From Vanessa cardui (lineage: Eukaryota; Arthropoda; Insecta; Lepidoptera; Nymphalidae), in the NCBI RefSeq assembly GCF_905220365.1, contig NC_061147.1:3906001-3970000 (forward strand): a DNA stretch of 64,000 bases, given 5' to 3'. A program made the position numbers and the translations under genes. The notes beneath the pieces are model-generated. The model saw only the letters and a list, made by a program, of their open reading frames with translations. It was not told where the DNA came from and searched no databases. Positions 12,801 to 27,800 of this stretch are shown in pieces (the stretch's first letter is position 1; each line of letters begins with the position of its first letter).

Positions 12801-15800
12801 GACCCAATTACGTAGCGCGAAATTATGTGTTTTCTTTTTAATATTAATACGTACCGAATGGATTCTTAGCAATGATGGACTGTTCGCCCTCAAGTGGCTC
12901 AGACACGCCCTCATTGTTAACAGCGGACACCCTGAACTTGTACTCGTGTCCAGGCACCAGGTTTTCTATCTCGGCCTTTGGATCCTTGGTCTTCATAGCT
13001 GGCATCCATCTGCCGGTTTCGGTGTCCAGCTTCTCAACCAAGTAGTGGTCGATTGGAGCGCCGCCGTCGTCCAAAGGAGCGTTCCACTTCAAAGTGCAAC
13101 CCTCTTTGTGAACGTCGGATATCTGGAAATTGATTATTTTGATAAGTTATAAGCTTCAACAGCTTCATTCTTCCTATGATTTTATTCATTACCAAATAAA
13201 AAAATAAAACAATATTTCGCAAATATACCAATTATGAGCTGAGATGGCTCAGTGGTTAGAACGCGTGCATCTTAACCGATGATTGCAGGTTCAAACCCAG
13301 GCAAGCACCACTATATATATGTGCTTAATTTGTGTTTATGATTCATCTCGTGTTCGGCGGTGAAGGAAAACATCGCGAGAAAACCTGCATGTGTCTAATT
13401 TAAAAGAAATTCTGCCACATGTGCATTCCACCAACCCGCATTGGAACAGCGTGGTGGAATATGTTCCAAACCCTCTCCTTAATGGAAAAGGAGGCCTTAT
13501 CTCAGCAGTGGAAAATGTACAGGCTGTTACTTTACTACTTCACTTTACTATACCAATTATTTTATGGAAGTAAATTAAACTGTATGTGCTACAGATAAGG
13601 TCCAAATTACCTTGAGTGGTCCTTCGGGCTTGGCGGGTACGTCCAGAACGAACACCTGTATGCTGGCCTCATCCTTGCCGCTACTGTTCTCCGCCTTCAG
13701 TACATAAGTGCCGCTGTGCTTGCGAGTAGCGACCATGACTGAGAGCTTCGTCCTGTAGTCCTCTACATCCACGGTGAGGTCATCACGAGTGGACAGACGC
13801 TCCTTGTTGTGGAACCTGGAGTATTCAGATTGATAATGAATATCTAGCCTTTCTATACAGCAGACAAAATACTAGTTAATATTTATAGCAACTTTGTATA
13901 CACTGCCTACTTAAATATATATTTATATTTTTTCATTTTTAATTGAATGCAATGACTCACCAGGTCTTAGTCGGTGGAGGTTCACCGGTGACCTTGACGT
14001 CCAGCCTGATGATCTGTCCGGCCTTCAGTGTCAGGTCACGCATGTTGGTGCGGTCGATCTTCGGTGGTGCTGTTATATAACACATAGATTTTAAAATACC
14101 CCCTATTTCAAAAAGACTATCAAATTTTCAAAGACTATGTATGTTTATAAAAACATATCATGTACTATTCAATAGCTATGTACTTTATAGCCCTTGGATA
14201 TACCCTATTTTTTTTCTAATACGAATTATCTTTTGTTATAAAAATATTAACTTACCAAATCTGTCCTTAGCGAGGAGGCTCTCGGAGGCCGCGGAAGGTT
14301 TACCCGGACCGGCCTTGTTCACAGCCTTCACGCGGAACTGGTACGTTTTACCCTCGATTAGATCGGGGATACGAGCTTCCGTCTTAGTGCCAGGGACCTG
14401 AAGGGATATTAACAAATCATACAATACACGCACATATTCACTGTATATATAAATTTTTATATAACTTTGGGATATAGACAATAATCTAACTTTGGAGGCA
14501 TGACTTCAAGACAAGCTTCTCTAATGCCAGTAAGTACGACACAACTTAGATGTAGCATAGGCAAAATTCATAAAACAGATCACATCCGAATTAAGTACGC
14601 CATCCCAAATTATCAATATTTATTTTTCATGCGAATATGATCTTTGCACAAACTTAGTAACTTGTAATATCATATAACCTAATATATTCATCAATTTGAC
14701 GCGACGATTAACATGCACTTGCTTTCTCTGACGCGTGAATTTATAGCGACGAATAGTGTCGAATGGCGCGATAGGGCGCTATTTCTATTGGTTGTGTAAA
14801 TTGGCAGTAGTCGGTTTTATTTTCATTCCATTGCATTTTCCGATGCTACATCTAATTTGTATCGTACTATACCTGCTCTCAAGATTGGTTCAAAGTGATG
14901 AATTAAAACATGAATTGAACATATGAAAATGATTCGCTTAAGATTAATGTCTTCTAACTTAACTAGATCTTTTCGGCCATCTTACAGATAGAAAATTGCT
15001 TGTGTCTCACCTCAGCAGCCTTGACCCATTTGCCAGTGTCTCTGTCCTTCTTCTCCACGATGTACGCGGTGATGGGTGCTCCACCATCGCTGGGTGGCTT
15101 CTCCCACTTGAGATCCACGTGATCGGCACTCCAGTCCTTGAACTCAGGCTTGCCCGGTGGGTCTGGTTCGCCTGTTGATAAAAACGTCAAGTGTCAAACC
15201 AATTGATGTGAAATATTGTCTCATACTATATAAACAGTTTTCCTATATTATTGTATCACATATATTTATATATTAAGGTATTTAGTAGTAGCAGAAGTCG
15301 GCTATTAAGCTGATCGAGCGTACTTCTTCATTATAATCTTGAGGAGTAATTAGCGTATCATTGCAAGTATAAGTTAACATCCTATTTATTTAAATATATA
15401 TGTAATGATAAATATAAGGTAAACAAAGTTGGAAAACTCACCGTAAGGATTTTTGGCAGTGGTGGCGGTTTCCGTGACTAGCGGCTCGCTCTCACCCTCA
15501 GGGTTCACAGCCTTCACTCTGAACATGTAGTCCTTGCCCTCATTGAGGCCAGTGACATCAGCCTCTGGAGTCTTCGTGGTGCAGACCGGCACCCAGCGAC
15601 CAGAGTCAGTGTCCATACGTTCAACGACGTAGCTCTCCACTGGTTCACCACCATCGTCTTCCGGTGGCTCCCATTTAAGTTTGCAACCATCTGCTACAAC
15701 GTCTGATACCTAATTTGACAAAGAAAGAAAAATGTTACTTATATAAAAACTAGTTTTCTCCCGCGGCTTTGCTCGCGTTTTAGATTATTGGTTATCATTT

Positions 15801-18800
15801 GTTAGGAAAAACATAGCCTTACTTGAAGTTCAAGATTGATTCACACCAAATTTCATCAAATTCGGTTTATTGTTTTGGTCTTGAAAAACAGACAGATGGA
15901 CAAAGTTACATTCACATTTATAATATTAATACAGGTAACGCATAAAATAATGTTTCTATTACTTTAAAATGATAAAGACATCATATACGAAATATTCACT
16001 TCCAAACTTGGAGTAATAGTAAGCTTATGTGATCCCTAGTAACGGTTGTACAACATAACGGTAAATAAAATTCAATGTAAGTATTTTTCTCTATTAATCA
16101 TCCTTAATAAATTACATCTGACATATAGGTCTTTTGTATATCTTTTGATATTAATAATATACATAGTAGTATATATAAAATATTAGAACTTATGAGTAGC
16201 TTTATCTTATGCTACGTCTTCGTGTATTGTTCATTGAATTGATGGGGGCGTTAAAATAATTGACGTGCTAGTTATATTGGATAAAGTTTTATACAAAACA
16301 AAATGGGCTTCAACAAAGTTTACAACAATGCTAGTTGATACTAGGAATATAATGGAATACAAACCTTCAGAGGTCCTTTAGGCTTAGCGGGCTTACTGAC
16401 CACTGAGATGTCAATCTCAACGGTATCAGTGCCGGTCTCGTTCTTAGCCGTCACCACGTACTTTCCACTGTCTTCCCTCGTCACCTTTTGCAGGACGAAA
16501 GATGTGTGGTAGTCAGCGTTCTCGATCTTCAGCCTCTCTGTGCTCTTGAGAGGCTGGTCCTTGAAGGTCCAGGTGATGGTAGGTTCTGGTTCACCCTTGA
16601 CGTCAGCCTCCAGTTTGAGCACTTGGCCAACCTTGACCTTGCGGCTTTGGAGGAACTTGCGGTCAATTTTGGGTGCCACTGAGGAAAAAAGAAGAAAATC
16701 AGTTTTTTCCTCCAGATTACATAATACATTTGGGACAGTTTTTTTTATTTTATTTTATGGTATAGGTTGGCGGACGAGCATATGGGCCACCTGATGGTAA
16801 GTGGTCACTATCACCCATAGAAAATGACGCTGTAAGAAATATTAACTATTCTTTACATCGTCAATGTGCCACCAACCTTCGGAACTAAGATGTTATGTCC
16901 TTCGTGCCTGTAGTTACACTGGCTCACTCACCCTTCCAATCGGAACACAACAATACTAAGTACTGTTATTTGGCGGAAGAATAACTGATGAGTGGGTAGT
17001 ACCAACCCATACCGGCTAGCACAAAGCCCTACCACCAATATGCTTATATGAATCAAACTCACGGAATCTGGGCTTGGCAGTGACAGACTTGCTGGGCTCG
17101 GAGGGCTCGGACTGGCCCGCCTTGTTGAGCGCGATGACGCGGAACTGGTACTCGTGGCCCTCCTCCACGTCCGTGACGCGGCCCGTGGGCCGGTCGCCCG
17201 ACGTGCGCAGGCAGTCCGACCACGACCTGTGCGGGGGAAGACCAATCTTATTGATTATTCAATACTAAATCTCAAGATCGTTCTGTCATGTTAGGTTAAA
17301 TTAATTCTCAATTGTGGCACACATTAATAATACAGAATAATTGACTGTTTTACTATTGAACCTTAATCCATAGTCAAAATTTGGTCTTATCTCGGATAGC
17401 CTTATGTTTACAAGAAAAAAGATAAAAAACCTGATATCATTTTAGATATATTAAGAAGATTTAAATATAATCCATGAAGCTGATATTCATTGCCCATATA
17501 TTAATATAGATGTATCAAAATTTCACCCAAAAAACAAAAGTTTTCATCTGATAAATTTCTATTTTTAGAAAATACATTAACAATGGAGCCCCCATTGTAA
17601 AGACAGAACATAAATTTCTAACAATTAAAAGGAATATTTATCTCACCTTCCTCCCTTCTCTCTCTTCTGTATGATGTATCCAGTGATGGGAGCACCGCCG
17701 TCGTCTTTGGGAGCGCTCCATTCCAACTCCACAAAGTCCTTGTCCCAGTTACGTGGTTCTGGACGACCGGGCTTACCGGGCTCATCTGGAGAAATCAAAA
17801 ATCATTTAATTATATAAATTTAAATAATAAGGAGTTTTTGTTGGGGAACCAAAAAGTCGAGAAAAACAAATTGCCCAATATTTAACATCATGAACTCATT
17901 GTAATAATTTTAACTTTAGTAGTTTACTCCTTGTGTTATTTCTAGTTTTGTCCACTTAATTGATTACTCACCGAATGGATTCTTAGCGATGATCGGTTTC
18001 TCGGTCTCCAATTCCTCAGATTCGCCCTCCTTGTTAACGGCCTTCACACGGAACTTGTAAGGCTTGCCTTCCTGCAAGCCGGTAACGTTAGCCTTCGTGT
18101 CCTTGGCTGTTCCGCACGGTATCCATTGTCCTGTAAACGAAATGTCAATTATTGACGAGTTTATTGTATAAGCACAATGGACATCAAATCTTAGTTCCTA
18201 TGGTAGGTGGCGTATTGGTGATGTGAGGAAGGATTAACATTTCTTAGTTTCATTATGTATAGCAGTGGTATCCTCTTAAAATTGCCAGTCTGTACATACT
18301 ATGCCATAAAAAATGAATCTCGTTGCACTCAACTGCGGTAAATACACATATTGCAAAATCCGTATCCGTCAACACCGATAATGATAATAAGATTTGAATA
18401 TCGTATTCTATTTATTATATATATCATAATTGTCTATACTTTTAATGTGATAAATATTTATAATAATTTTAGTTCAGAATTAAATGTTAGAAAAATAATT
18501 CTGAAGTCTTCATATACTAGTCATATATAGTACGACACAACTTAGATGTAGCATCGGAAAATGCAATGATACCGATTACTGCCGATTCACACAACCAATA
18601 GAAATAGCTTCCTATCGCGCCACTCGACGCTATTCGTTTCTATAGAATCTCGCGTCAACCAACCATGTCGACGTGTATAATTGACGAATATATTAGGTCA
18701 TATGATATTACAAGTTATTATGTTTGTGTAAAGATCATATTCGCATGAGAAATTTGGGATAACGTACTCAATTCGGATGTGATCGGTTTTACGAATTTTG

Positions 18801-21800
18801 CCGATGCTACATCTAAGTTGTGTCGTACTATACGTACATACGTCAGTTGACATCGTGCAACGTCAGATTTAATGTCTAACGTTAAAAAAATATTTTAAAT
18901 AAAATAAGAAGATAATTAATTCTAAGATTATAAATTTAAAAAAAAACTCACCAGTAAGCGGATCAAGTTTTTCAATCTCGTAATATTCGATGGGCGATCC
19001 ACCGTCGTCTTCTGGTTTCTTCCACGACAGAGTACAACCATTCTTTGTGACATCTGCCACTTCCAATGGTCCCTGCGGTTTGGTTGGTTTTCCTGAGGAA
19101 ATAAAATGTGTTAACTAATGTAATTTCTGACATAATTCTTCATCATTTATAATTTATTTATTTTGTAACAGCAAATGCCAACAATTTGAGATGGAGTAAT
19201 TCTATTTTCATAAACTATATCAGTAATAGTAATATTTATCACATGCACTTGTTACCCGACTCTTCATTAGGGTACAATATAATGTTATATACACCTTTAG
19301 ATTGAGAAAAAAACGCACAACTTCTTTCTTTACTATGATATGCATTTTTTATAACACAAGTCTTTCTTTTAGATTATTCTTTTTACTGAATGTAGCCGCA
19401 TTAAAATCCGATGCAATTTCATCAAAAACTTACCAAGTACAGTAATCTCAACTTCTGCCTCATCTTCACCGACTTCGTTCTTGGCTTTGATGATATATTT
19501 GCCGCTGTTCGCTCTCTTACTCTTGGTCATCAAGAATTTCGTATTATAATCAACGTTGATGATCTCGAGATTCTCCCTGTTCGACAGCTCCTGGCCCTGG
19601 AAGTGCCAGGTGACGGTTGCCGGTGGTTCTCCAAAGACCTTAATGTCGAGGGACACTGGCAGACCAGCTTTGACGTTGATAGGGTTGAGGTTTGTGCGAT
19701 CGATCCTTGGTTTCACTGTAAAATAAAATAATTGATAATTATCAAATCAAATTTTGTCGTAAAATTAATACATAAACTAAGAACCTTATTAAAGACTGAA
19801 AAATCATCAAACATGATATAATTTCTAGTTTCGCTCGTGTGGATATAAGATTATTTTTTTTACCTTTTATTTATTTTTACTTTTATTTTATTTATATTCG
19901 AGTCGAGATGGCCCAGTGGTTAGAACGCGTGTATTTTAACCGATTATTGCGGGTTCAAACTCAGGCAAGCCCCGCTGATTCATGTGCTTAATTTGTCTTT
20001 ATAATTCATCTCATGCTCAGCGGTGAAGGAAAACATCGTGTGGAAACATGCATGTGACAAATTTCATAGAAATTCTGCCACATGTGTATTCCACCAACAA
20101 GCATTGGAACAGGGTGGTGGAAAATGTTCCAAACCTTCTCCTCAAAGGGAGAGGAGGCCTTTAGCCCAGCTGTGGGAATTTACAGGTTGTTGTTGTTGTA
20201 TATTTATTTGTTGCTTTTTCCGATATGTTTCACAATTGTCGTTCTATTTCAATTAATTTACAAAAAAACCTTAATAAATTATATACCTACACCTTCCTTA
20301 TGAATCCCTTTTTCTATTAGTGAAAACCACACCAAAATCCGTTCAGTACTTTTGGAGTTTATTGCGAACGTATAGACCGACGCGGTCAGAAGTAGTTTTA
20401 TAATATGTAGTGATAAATATACTTACAGAACCGTGGCTTAGCGGTGTGCCAGGGCGTGTTCTCCGAGGGTTCGGACTGACCCGCCTTGTTGAGCGCTCGC
20501 ACACGGAACTGATACTGATTGCCTTCTTCGAGCTTTGGCACTGTTCCTTGACATACGTTGCCGTGAACTTCAGCGGCCTGAAATATAATAATAATAATAA
20601 TAATAATAATTCATTTATTTTCAGATATTAGTCCATATTTGTTAGTATACAATTTAACTTATTCTATGTTAGTATTACATAATTAATATTTATTTATTTA
20701 TTATTATTAAGTTCTCAGAACATGTAGTTCAGTGAATCTCCTGTACAAGTCTGAGTCCATTCTTTCACTAATTAAATTCAAAATTTTATTCGAAATATGA
20801 GGAATACATTTTGTTATTGGCAGACAAGGAAAAAATAAGGGTACCTTACACACTTTTCCACCAGTCACCAATAATTCGTCTATATTGTCATGATTTGAGT
20901 TCAAAAGTTAATGTGAACTTGCTACAATTAAAAAGAATAGTGCAAGTATCAAATTTTATTAATTTTTAAGAGACCACCTACCATCACGTGAACCGTTCTC
21001 GTTTGTTCTTTTTACTACTAAATTATATATTTTTTCTAATTAAAGCAAAATTAGACGATTACAATATTTTTTCCCAAACTAGATTTCTAAAACTAACCTT
21101 AACGAATTCTCCTCTATCCCTGTCCATAACTTCGATGACATATCCTGTAATTGGCGCTCCATTATCTCTAATCGGAGGCTCCCATTTAAGTTTGACCGAC
21201 TTTTCGTCCCAATCCACGATGTCCGGGAGGCCAGGTGGCGCTGGTACATCGTAGGGGTTCTTGGCGAGGATGCCATGGTCAGTCTCGAGGGGTTCAGATT
21301 CTCCCTCCTCATTCATGGCCTTGACCCTGAACTGGTATGTGTGGCCAGCTTCAAGACCTGTGAAAAATCATTGACTTGAATTCATGTGCTATTGTAATGT
21401 TTAGGAAAGATACAATAAAAACTTATAATTGAACTAATTTTAATCTAATATATTATGACCAATATTGAAGGCTTAATTTCATTACGAAATAAAAACTCAT
21501 CATCTCAGAAATTATGCTGATTTTTATATAAACTAGCTGAAACTGCCGCTTTACCCGAGCTAAAAATAATAGAAATTCCTCCTTATTGTCGCCACCCAAT
21601 TCACCTCCTCAAATGTGAATTATAAATAAATAAATAAAATAATTTATTTCATCAGTAAGAAATTTAAAAAAACCTATGTTTTTCCACGGGACTCGAGATA
21701 TCTTTACCCCAAATTCAATCTAAGTAGCTTCAGCGTTATTTTCGTATTTACAATATTGAAATCGAGGATTTGTATAAATTTCCAACTGACCAGTGACCGT

Positions 21801-24800
21801 GGCCTCGGTGACGTCAGGGTCGATGGTGCCGGCCGGCGTCCACTTTCCGGTGGCGGCGTCCATCTTCTCCACCACGTAGGCGCTGAGCGGCAGGCCGCCC
21901 GTGTGCTTGGGCTTGTTCCACGACAGCTTCACGTGATCGGCGTGCACGTCCGACACTTCCAGCGGACCCTCGGGCTTGCCGGGCTTGTCTGGGGGGGGGG
22001 GGAATAAATACATAATAATACATGTGAGACAACATCACATACATTACCCTGATCCCAATGTAAGTAGCTGAAGCAATTGTGTTATGGAAATCAGAAGTAA
22101 CGACGGTACCACAAACACCCAGACCCGAGACAACATAGAAAACTAATGGTAATCTACATCGACTCAGCCGGGAATCGAACCCGGGACCTCAGAGTGGCGT
22201 ACCCATGAAAACCGGTGTACACACCACTCGACCATGGAGGTCGTCAAAATAAAAAGACATAAAGTCAAGTATTCTGAACAGCCTATAGTGATTAACACAA
22301 TAACGAGGTCCTCAATACTCTCACTTTATTATAAATAAATGCACGTTGTCTGCAAGATAAAAAAAGTTAAATGTATGTGTAATAAAGTAAACTAGTTTCC
22401 GCCTGTGGTTTCGTTCGCTTGGTTGTCAGGTTTCAGGCAAAAAAAATATTCTTGGAGATCGAGCTTGTTCGCTAAAAACATCATCGAATTCGTTTCAGTG
22501 GTTTGGCACAGAAACATACAGACAAACAGATAGTTTTGTAATCAATTTAATTAATGTAATCTTATTTGTATTCTAAATTCAAAAATTTTTATGCCGCTTA
22601 GTGAGTTCACTAAGTTACAAGCCTTATACTCAAGACAAGATGTTTTAAGATTAATTGCAATTTTTTTAGCGTTATAGTGCACTAAATGTGTATGTATGTG
22701 TGTGTGTGTGTAATACTCACCAAGCACAGTGATCTCCACCGTAGCCTCGTCGACTCCTGAGTCGTTTTCAGCTTTAAGCGTGTAAATACCGGAGTTCTTC
22801 CACGAGGATTCGAAGATCTGAAGCTTCGTGTTGTAGTCCTCGTTCTCGAGTTTGATTCCAGGTCCGTTCTCGACGACCTTAATAAATTTTTTAATAATTA
22901 TTATTATACAATCACTGGGCACCATTCTAAATAACATTAAAATATTTAATGGGCACGTTTACTATCAATCAAAACTAATTCTAAATAAATGTATTCAATA
23001 AATATTATTAGAATTGTATTAAATATTCAATAGCTCTAATATTTAATTTTTTTTTTATGTTATAGGTTGGCGGAAGAGCATATGGGCCATCTGATGGTAA
23101 GTGGTCATCATCACCCAAGGGCAATGACGCTGTAAGTAATGTTAACTATTCCTTACATCGTCAATGTGCCACCAACCTTGTGAACTAAGATGTTACGTCC
23201 CTTGTGCCTGTAGTTACACTGGCTCACTTGCCCTTCAAACCGGAACACAACAATACTGAGTACTGTTATTTGGCGGTAGAATAACTGATGTACTATATAT
23301 GATACAAAATGTTTTACTAGTTTACAAATTCAGATAGAGATATCAGTATTGGAAGTATTAGCGCTTGTTACACCTTGTTGCACGTTTTTGTGCAGAAAAT
23401 CTTTATTTGTAACATTCCCTTTAATTTAAGGAGCTTGGTCCTTTCTTGGACTACGTCGCTCCATAGAGTACACAAAATTTTAAATAATCTATATCAACTT
23501 AAGAGCTACTAAACATATTGTTAGATACACTGTTAGCCCGGAGACACTTTTTATATAACCGTAATAATGCCACAGCTTCATCTGATACAGGTCGGGCAAG
23601 GGCAATGTTTATTTGTAACATTGAAGTATTTCAACGGATTTTGTACAATACCTTGTTAGCGAAGGTCCATGTTTTGGTCGGTGGAGGTTCACCCTTGATG
23701 TCAACGTCCAACTTGATGGTAGTACCAGCGCGTACACGCACGGCCACCATCTTGTCACGGTTGATGTGAGGTTTCACTGGAGGACAAAATGAAATAGTTC
23801 ATAACTAAGTAAACACAAATGATCACTTTATATTGGAGCCGTTAGATATATTAACCATTATAAACTAAGATGTTATGTCCCTTGTACCTGTAGTTATACT
23901 GGCTCATTCATTTATCAAACCGGAAGACAACAATACTGGGTATTGACGTTTTTTGGAGAAATGAGAGGGTGGTACCTATTTACAAACGGGCTTCCTCAAT
24001 TCTCTACAAGGTATATCATCTGAGGAAGTGTTTTATTTTTAAAAATAAATACATAATAAAAAAGCGTCTTCAATTACTTCAACTAAAAACCATACATTAA
24101 TATACTTATACTAAGAGAGTGTATGGTTATCACTTCTTTCAGACAACAACAATTTAAAATGAAGTCAATCACTTAGTCAATACGGTCTACATCTGCTTGC
24201 CTATAAACTATCACCGTAGCATCACCCATAGCATATGACATGGACTCACGGAATCTGGCCTTAGCGACGTGCGGCTGCGTGGGCTCGCCGGGCTCGCCGG
24301 GCCCCGCCTTGTTGACGGCGCGCACGCGGAACTGGTACGTGTTGCCCTCCTTGAGGTCCGGGACACGGGCCTTGCATTCTGGCGTCTGCGCACAGATACA
24401 AAAACAAACTCAAATACCTATACTACTATATAAACACAAAACATTAACAGCCTGTGTATTTCCCACTGCTGGGCTAAGGCCTCTACTCCCTTCGAGGAGA
24501 TGGGTGGAAGCATATTCCAGCACGCTGCTCCAATGAGGGTCAGTGGCTCCACGTGTGGCCGGATTTCGTGGAAATTAGACACATACAGGTTTCCTCACAA
24601 TGTTTTCACATGAATATTCAGTGGTGCTTGCCTGGATTTGCACCCGCAATCATCGGTTAAAATGCACACTTTCTAACCACTCTATTCATAATATGATATA
24701 CATTTTTTTACAATAATTTACTGATAAGTACATATAACGGTAATGTTATTCAACAAAATCATATTTATAATAGAAGAACATGGAGTTAATAGATTTAAAT

Positions 24801-27800
24801 GCGAGATATGAAAATGAAAAGCTATTGAGATTTATCCCAGTTCTTCTCGTCCTTCATTAACTGATAGTCTAACTCTAAAGTATCCATAATAAATGGTATA
24901 GTACGACACAAATTAGATGTAGCATCGGAAAATGCAATGGAATGAAAATAAAACCGATTACTGTCGATTTACACAACCAATAGAAATAGCTCCCTATCGC
25001 GCCATTCGACGCTATTCGTCGCTATACATTCAAGCGTCAGAGAAAGCAAGTGCATGTAAATCGACGCGTCATATATTAGGTCATATGATATTATAACTTA
25101 ATACGTTGTTGTAAAGATCATATTCGCATGAGAAATAAATATTGATAATTTGGGATAGCGTACTCAATTCGGATGTGATCGGTTTAACGAATTTTGCCGA
25201 TGCGACATCTAAGTTGTGTCGTACTATACTTATTTCTAAACCTACCGTAGTAACAAGCGCCTCCTGCCAGTGTCCGTATTTCTCCTTCTTCTCGATGATG
25301 TAACCAGTGATGGGTGCTCCGCCGTTGTTCTTGGGCGCCTCCCATTTGAGGTCCACATGATCTACGTCCCAATCCTCCAGAGTGGGGGCGGACGGTTTGC
25401 CGGGAATATCTGAGAAGGATATCATCATCAAAACTCAAGCGACACACATGTTTAAAGCTGAGATGGTCTAGTGTAGAAAAGAAAACTAATTCGTGAATTC
25501 AAATCTGGGCTAACTATATTGCCACAATAATCGAGAAGTATATAAGGAAATAAGTTTTGAATGAATTCTTCAACTTGTACAGCCAATAAACAGTTGGGCA
25601 GAATCTTAGAACAAGCTATGACATTCTCACTAACAGTTGTTAGCATATTTATTTTAATATGATCATATTTTATTGTTTTAATGTATTAAAGTATTATCAG
25701 CATAAATAATTCGATTTAAATAGTTGTTACAATTTGCGTTGATTGTCAACATCCGGTTTTGACTAAAATAAATTGTTTTTAAAATGGATCGAAACCGGAT
25801 GTTGCTACAGTCGGAGGAGGGGCGTGTAAACATTAAATACTCCTAGTATTTAATGTTTACACGTAAGCCTAGAAATGGTCATTCTTACTTTAATCGTCGA
25901 ATTGGAAGGATCGTGAACCACTTCAGAGATAAAGTATTGATTGTGAGGAGAGTTTTTGTATTATTCCAACACAGTAGAGGAGTCTAATAACTAATTTGCT
26001 GAATACAATTCGCCCTATAGCATAACTCACCGTATGGATTCTTAGCAACGATCGAGTGTTCAGTCTTCAATGGTTCAGACTCTCCCTCGTCGTTCAGAGC
26101 TTTGACCCTGAACTCGTACTCCTCTCCCTCTTGCAGACCCTTGATCTCCATTTCAGTGTCATCGGTTTTGCCGACTGGCACCCAGCGGCCGGTTGCCTTG
26201 TTGAGTTTCTCAACCACATAGCCGGTTACAGGTTTGCCTGAAAAAGTTAAAAAAAAAAATTATTTTGTCTCTGCCTTTGGCGTGTCATTGACTTGTGTTT
26301 TTAATGTATTTTTTATTAATGTACAGTCGGGGTAAGAACAGGTTCGTTACCTTAAGATCTATTTTCGTGTGCTCAATATGAGCGATAATCTGATTTACCT
26401 ATTGAGAATGACATATTGCTTCGCAATTATTTGGTATTTAGATTCAAAAGGTACTAAGATGTTAAGACTTGATAAAGGAATTAATTTGAAAACTGACGAA
26501 GGTTTTCTTACTCTGACTGTACCTGCATATTTTTAATATACATTAGAAATAAGACTGTATACAAATAACAACAGATTAAGAAGACCCATCTTTAAATTAA
26601 TTTAAGAGAGACAAAATAAAATAATTAAGTAAACATAAGGCGCATATCATATCGTTAACATTTATTAATTAAACTAGAATATTCCATTAGTGCACTTACC
26701 ACCATCGTCTTCTGGTTTCTTCCAGGCCAACTTGCATCCATTCTTGGTGACATCTGTGACCTTCAATGGACCGCCGGGCTTGCCCGGGGCTGAGAGGACG
26801 GTGATCTCAACCTCAGCCTCGTCTTTGCCGTGCTCGTTGGTCGCCAGGATGCGGTAGGTACCGGTCATGGCACGAACAGCTTCTTTGATGTCCAGTTTCG
26901 TGTTGTAGTCCACATTGATTACGTTTTCGGTAACCTGCGAGAGATTTGTGGTTTGTAATGCAAACGGAAAACGTTTCTTTGAGCTCATAGCTGAAGGTTA
27001 TATGCTCAAATTTCAATAAAAGGGGCGCCAAATTTGGTTTGTAATTTATCTAGTCTCTGGCGTTGAAGGAAACGCCTCGATTCTATCACAAATACATATA
27101 TTCACCAATTTACTCTGGAGTGCTGTGATGGAATAAGCTATAAATCTTTATTGGCAAAATGCCTTCATATCGCAGTGGAATATGTACCTTTTTTAATAAT
27201 TTTGTGTTTGGGTACTAATTTCAAACGGTTCAATTTTTTATGCCATAATTCAATGGGTACAAATGCCTGAAATTTCGAGCCTCTATCTCAGATAGCTAGT
27301 CTTTTTGGATGACGTAATACACTGAAAAAACATAAACTATACCCATTCTTTCATCATTCACCAACAAAGCAGTTATGTTTTTTTAAGCTAATTACTAGTT
27401 TCTTTAACAAATTACCTCCTTCTCTTCGTTCTTCCACTTCTGGAACCACTGCACCTTCGGCGCGGGTTCGCCGCGAACGTTGACATCGAAGAAGATCGAC
27501 TTGCCGGCTCTCACGGCGAGCGCCTTAAGGTTCGTTCGGTCGATACGAGGCTTCACTAAAAACGAAATGGTATTTTATAGCAGAGAACAATATTAATAGA
27601 CAGGTTTCTAAAAATCAAATGGTAAAATAGTTACTATATAGTTGCTTAAAGTAAACTAAGTAAGTAAAGTAACAGCCTGTACATTTCCCACTGCTGAGAT
27701 AAGGCCTCCTCTTCCATTAAGGCGAGGGCTTGGAACATATTCCACCACGCTGTTCAATGCGGGTTGGTGGACATGCACATGTGGCAGAATTTCGATGAAA

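Noticed and set aside
25452..25510. Possible SINE head (gctgagatggtctagtg, ttcaaatctggg)
   Set aside because: Only two short pieces match and no body follows; too weak to call.
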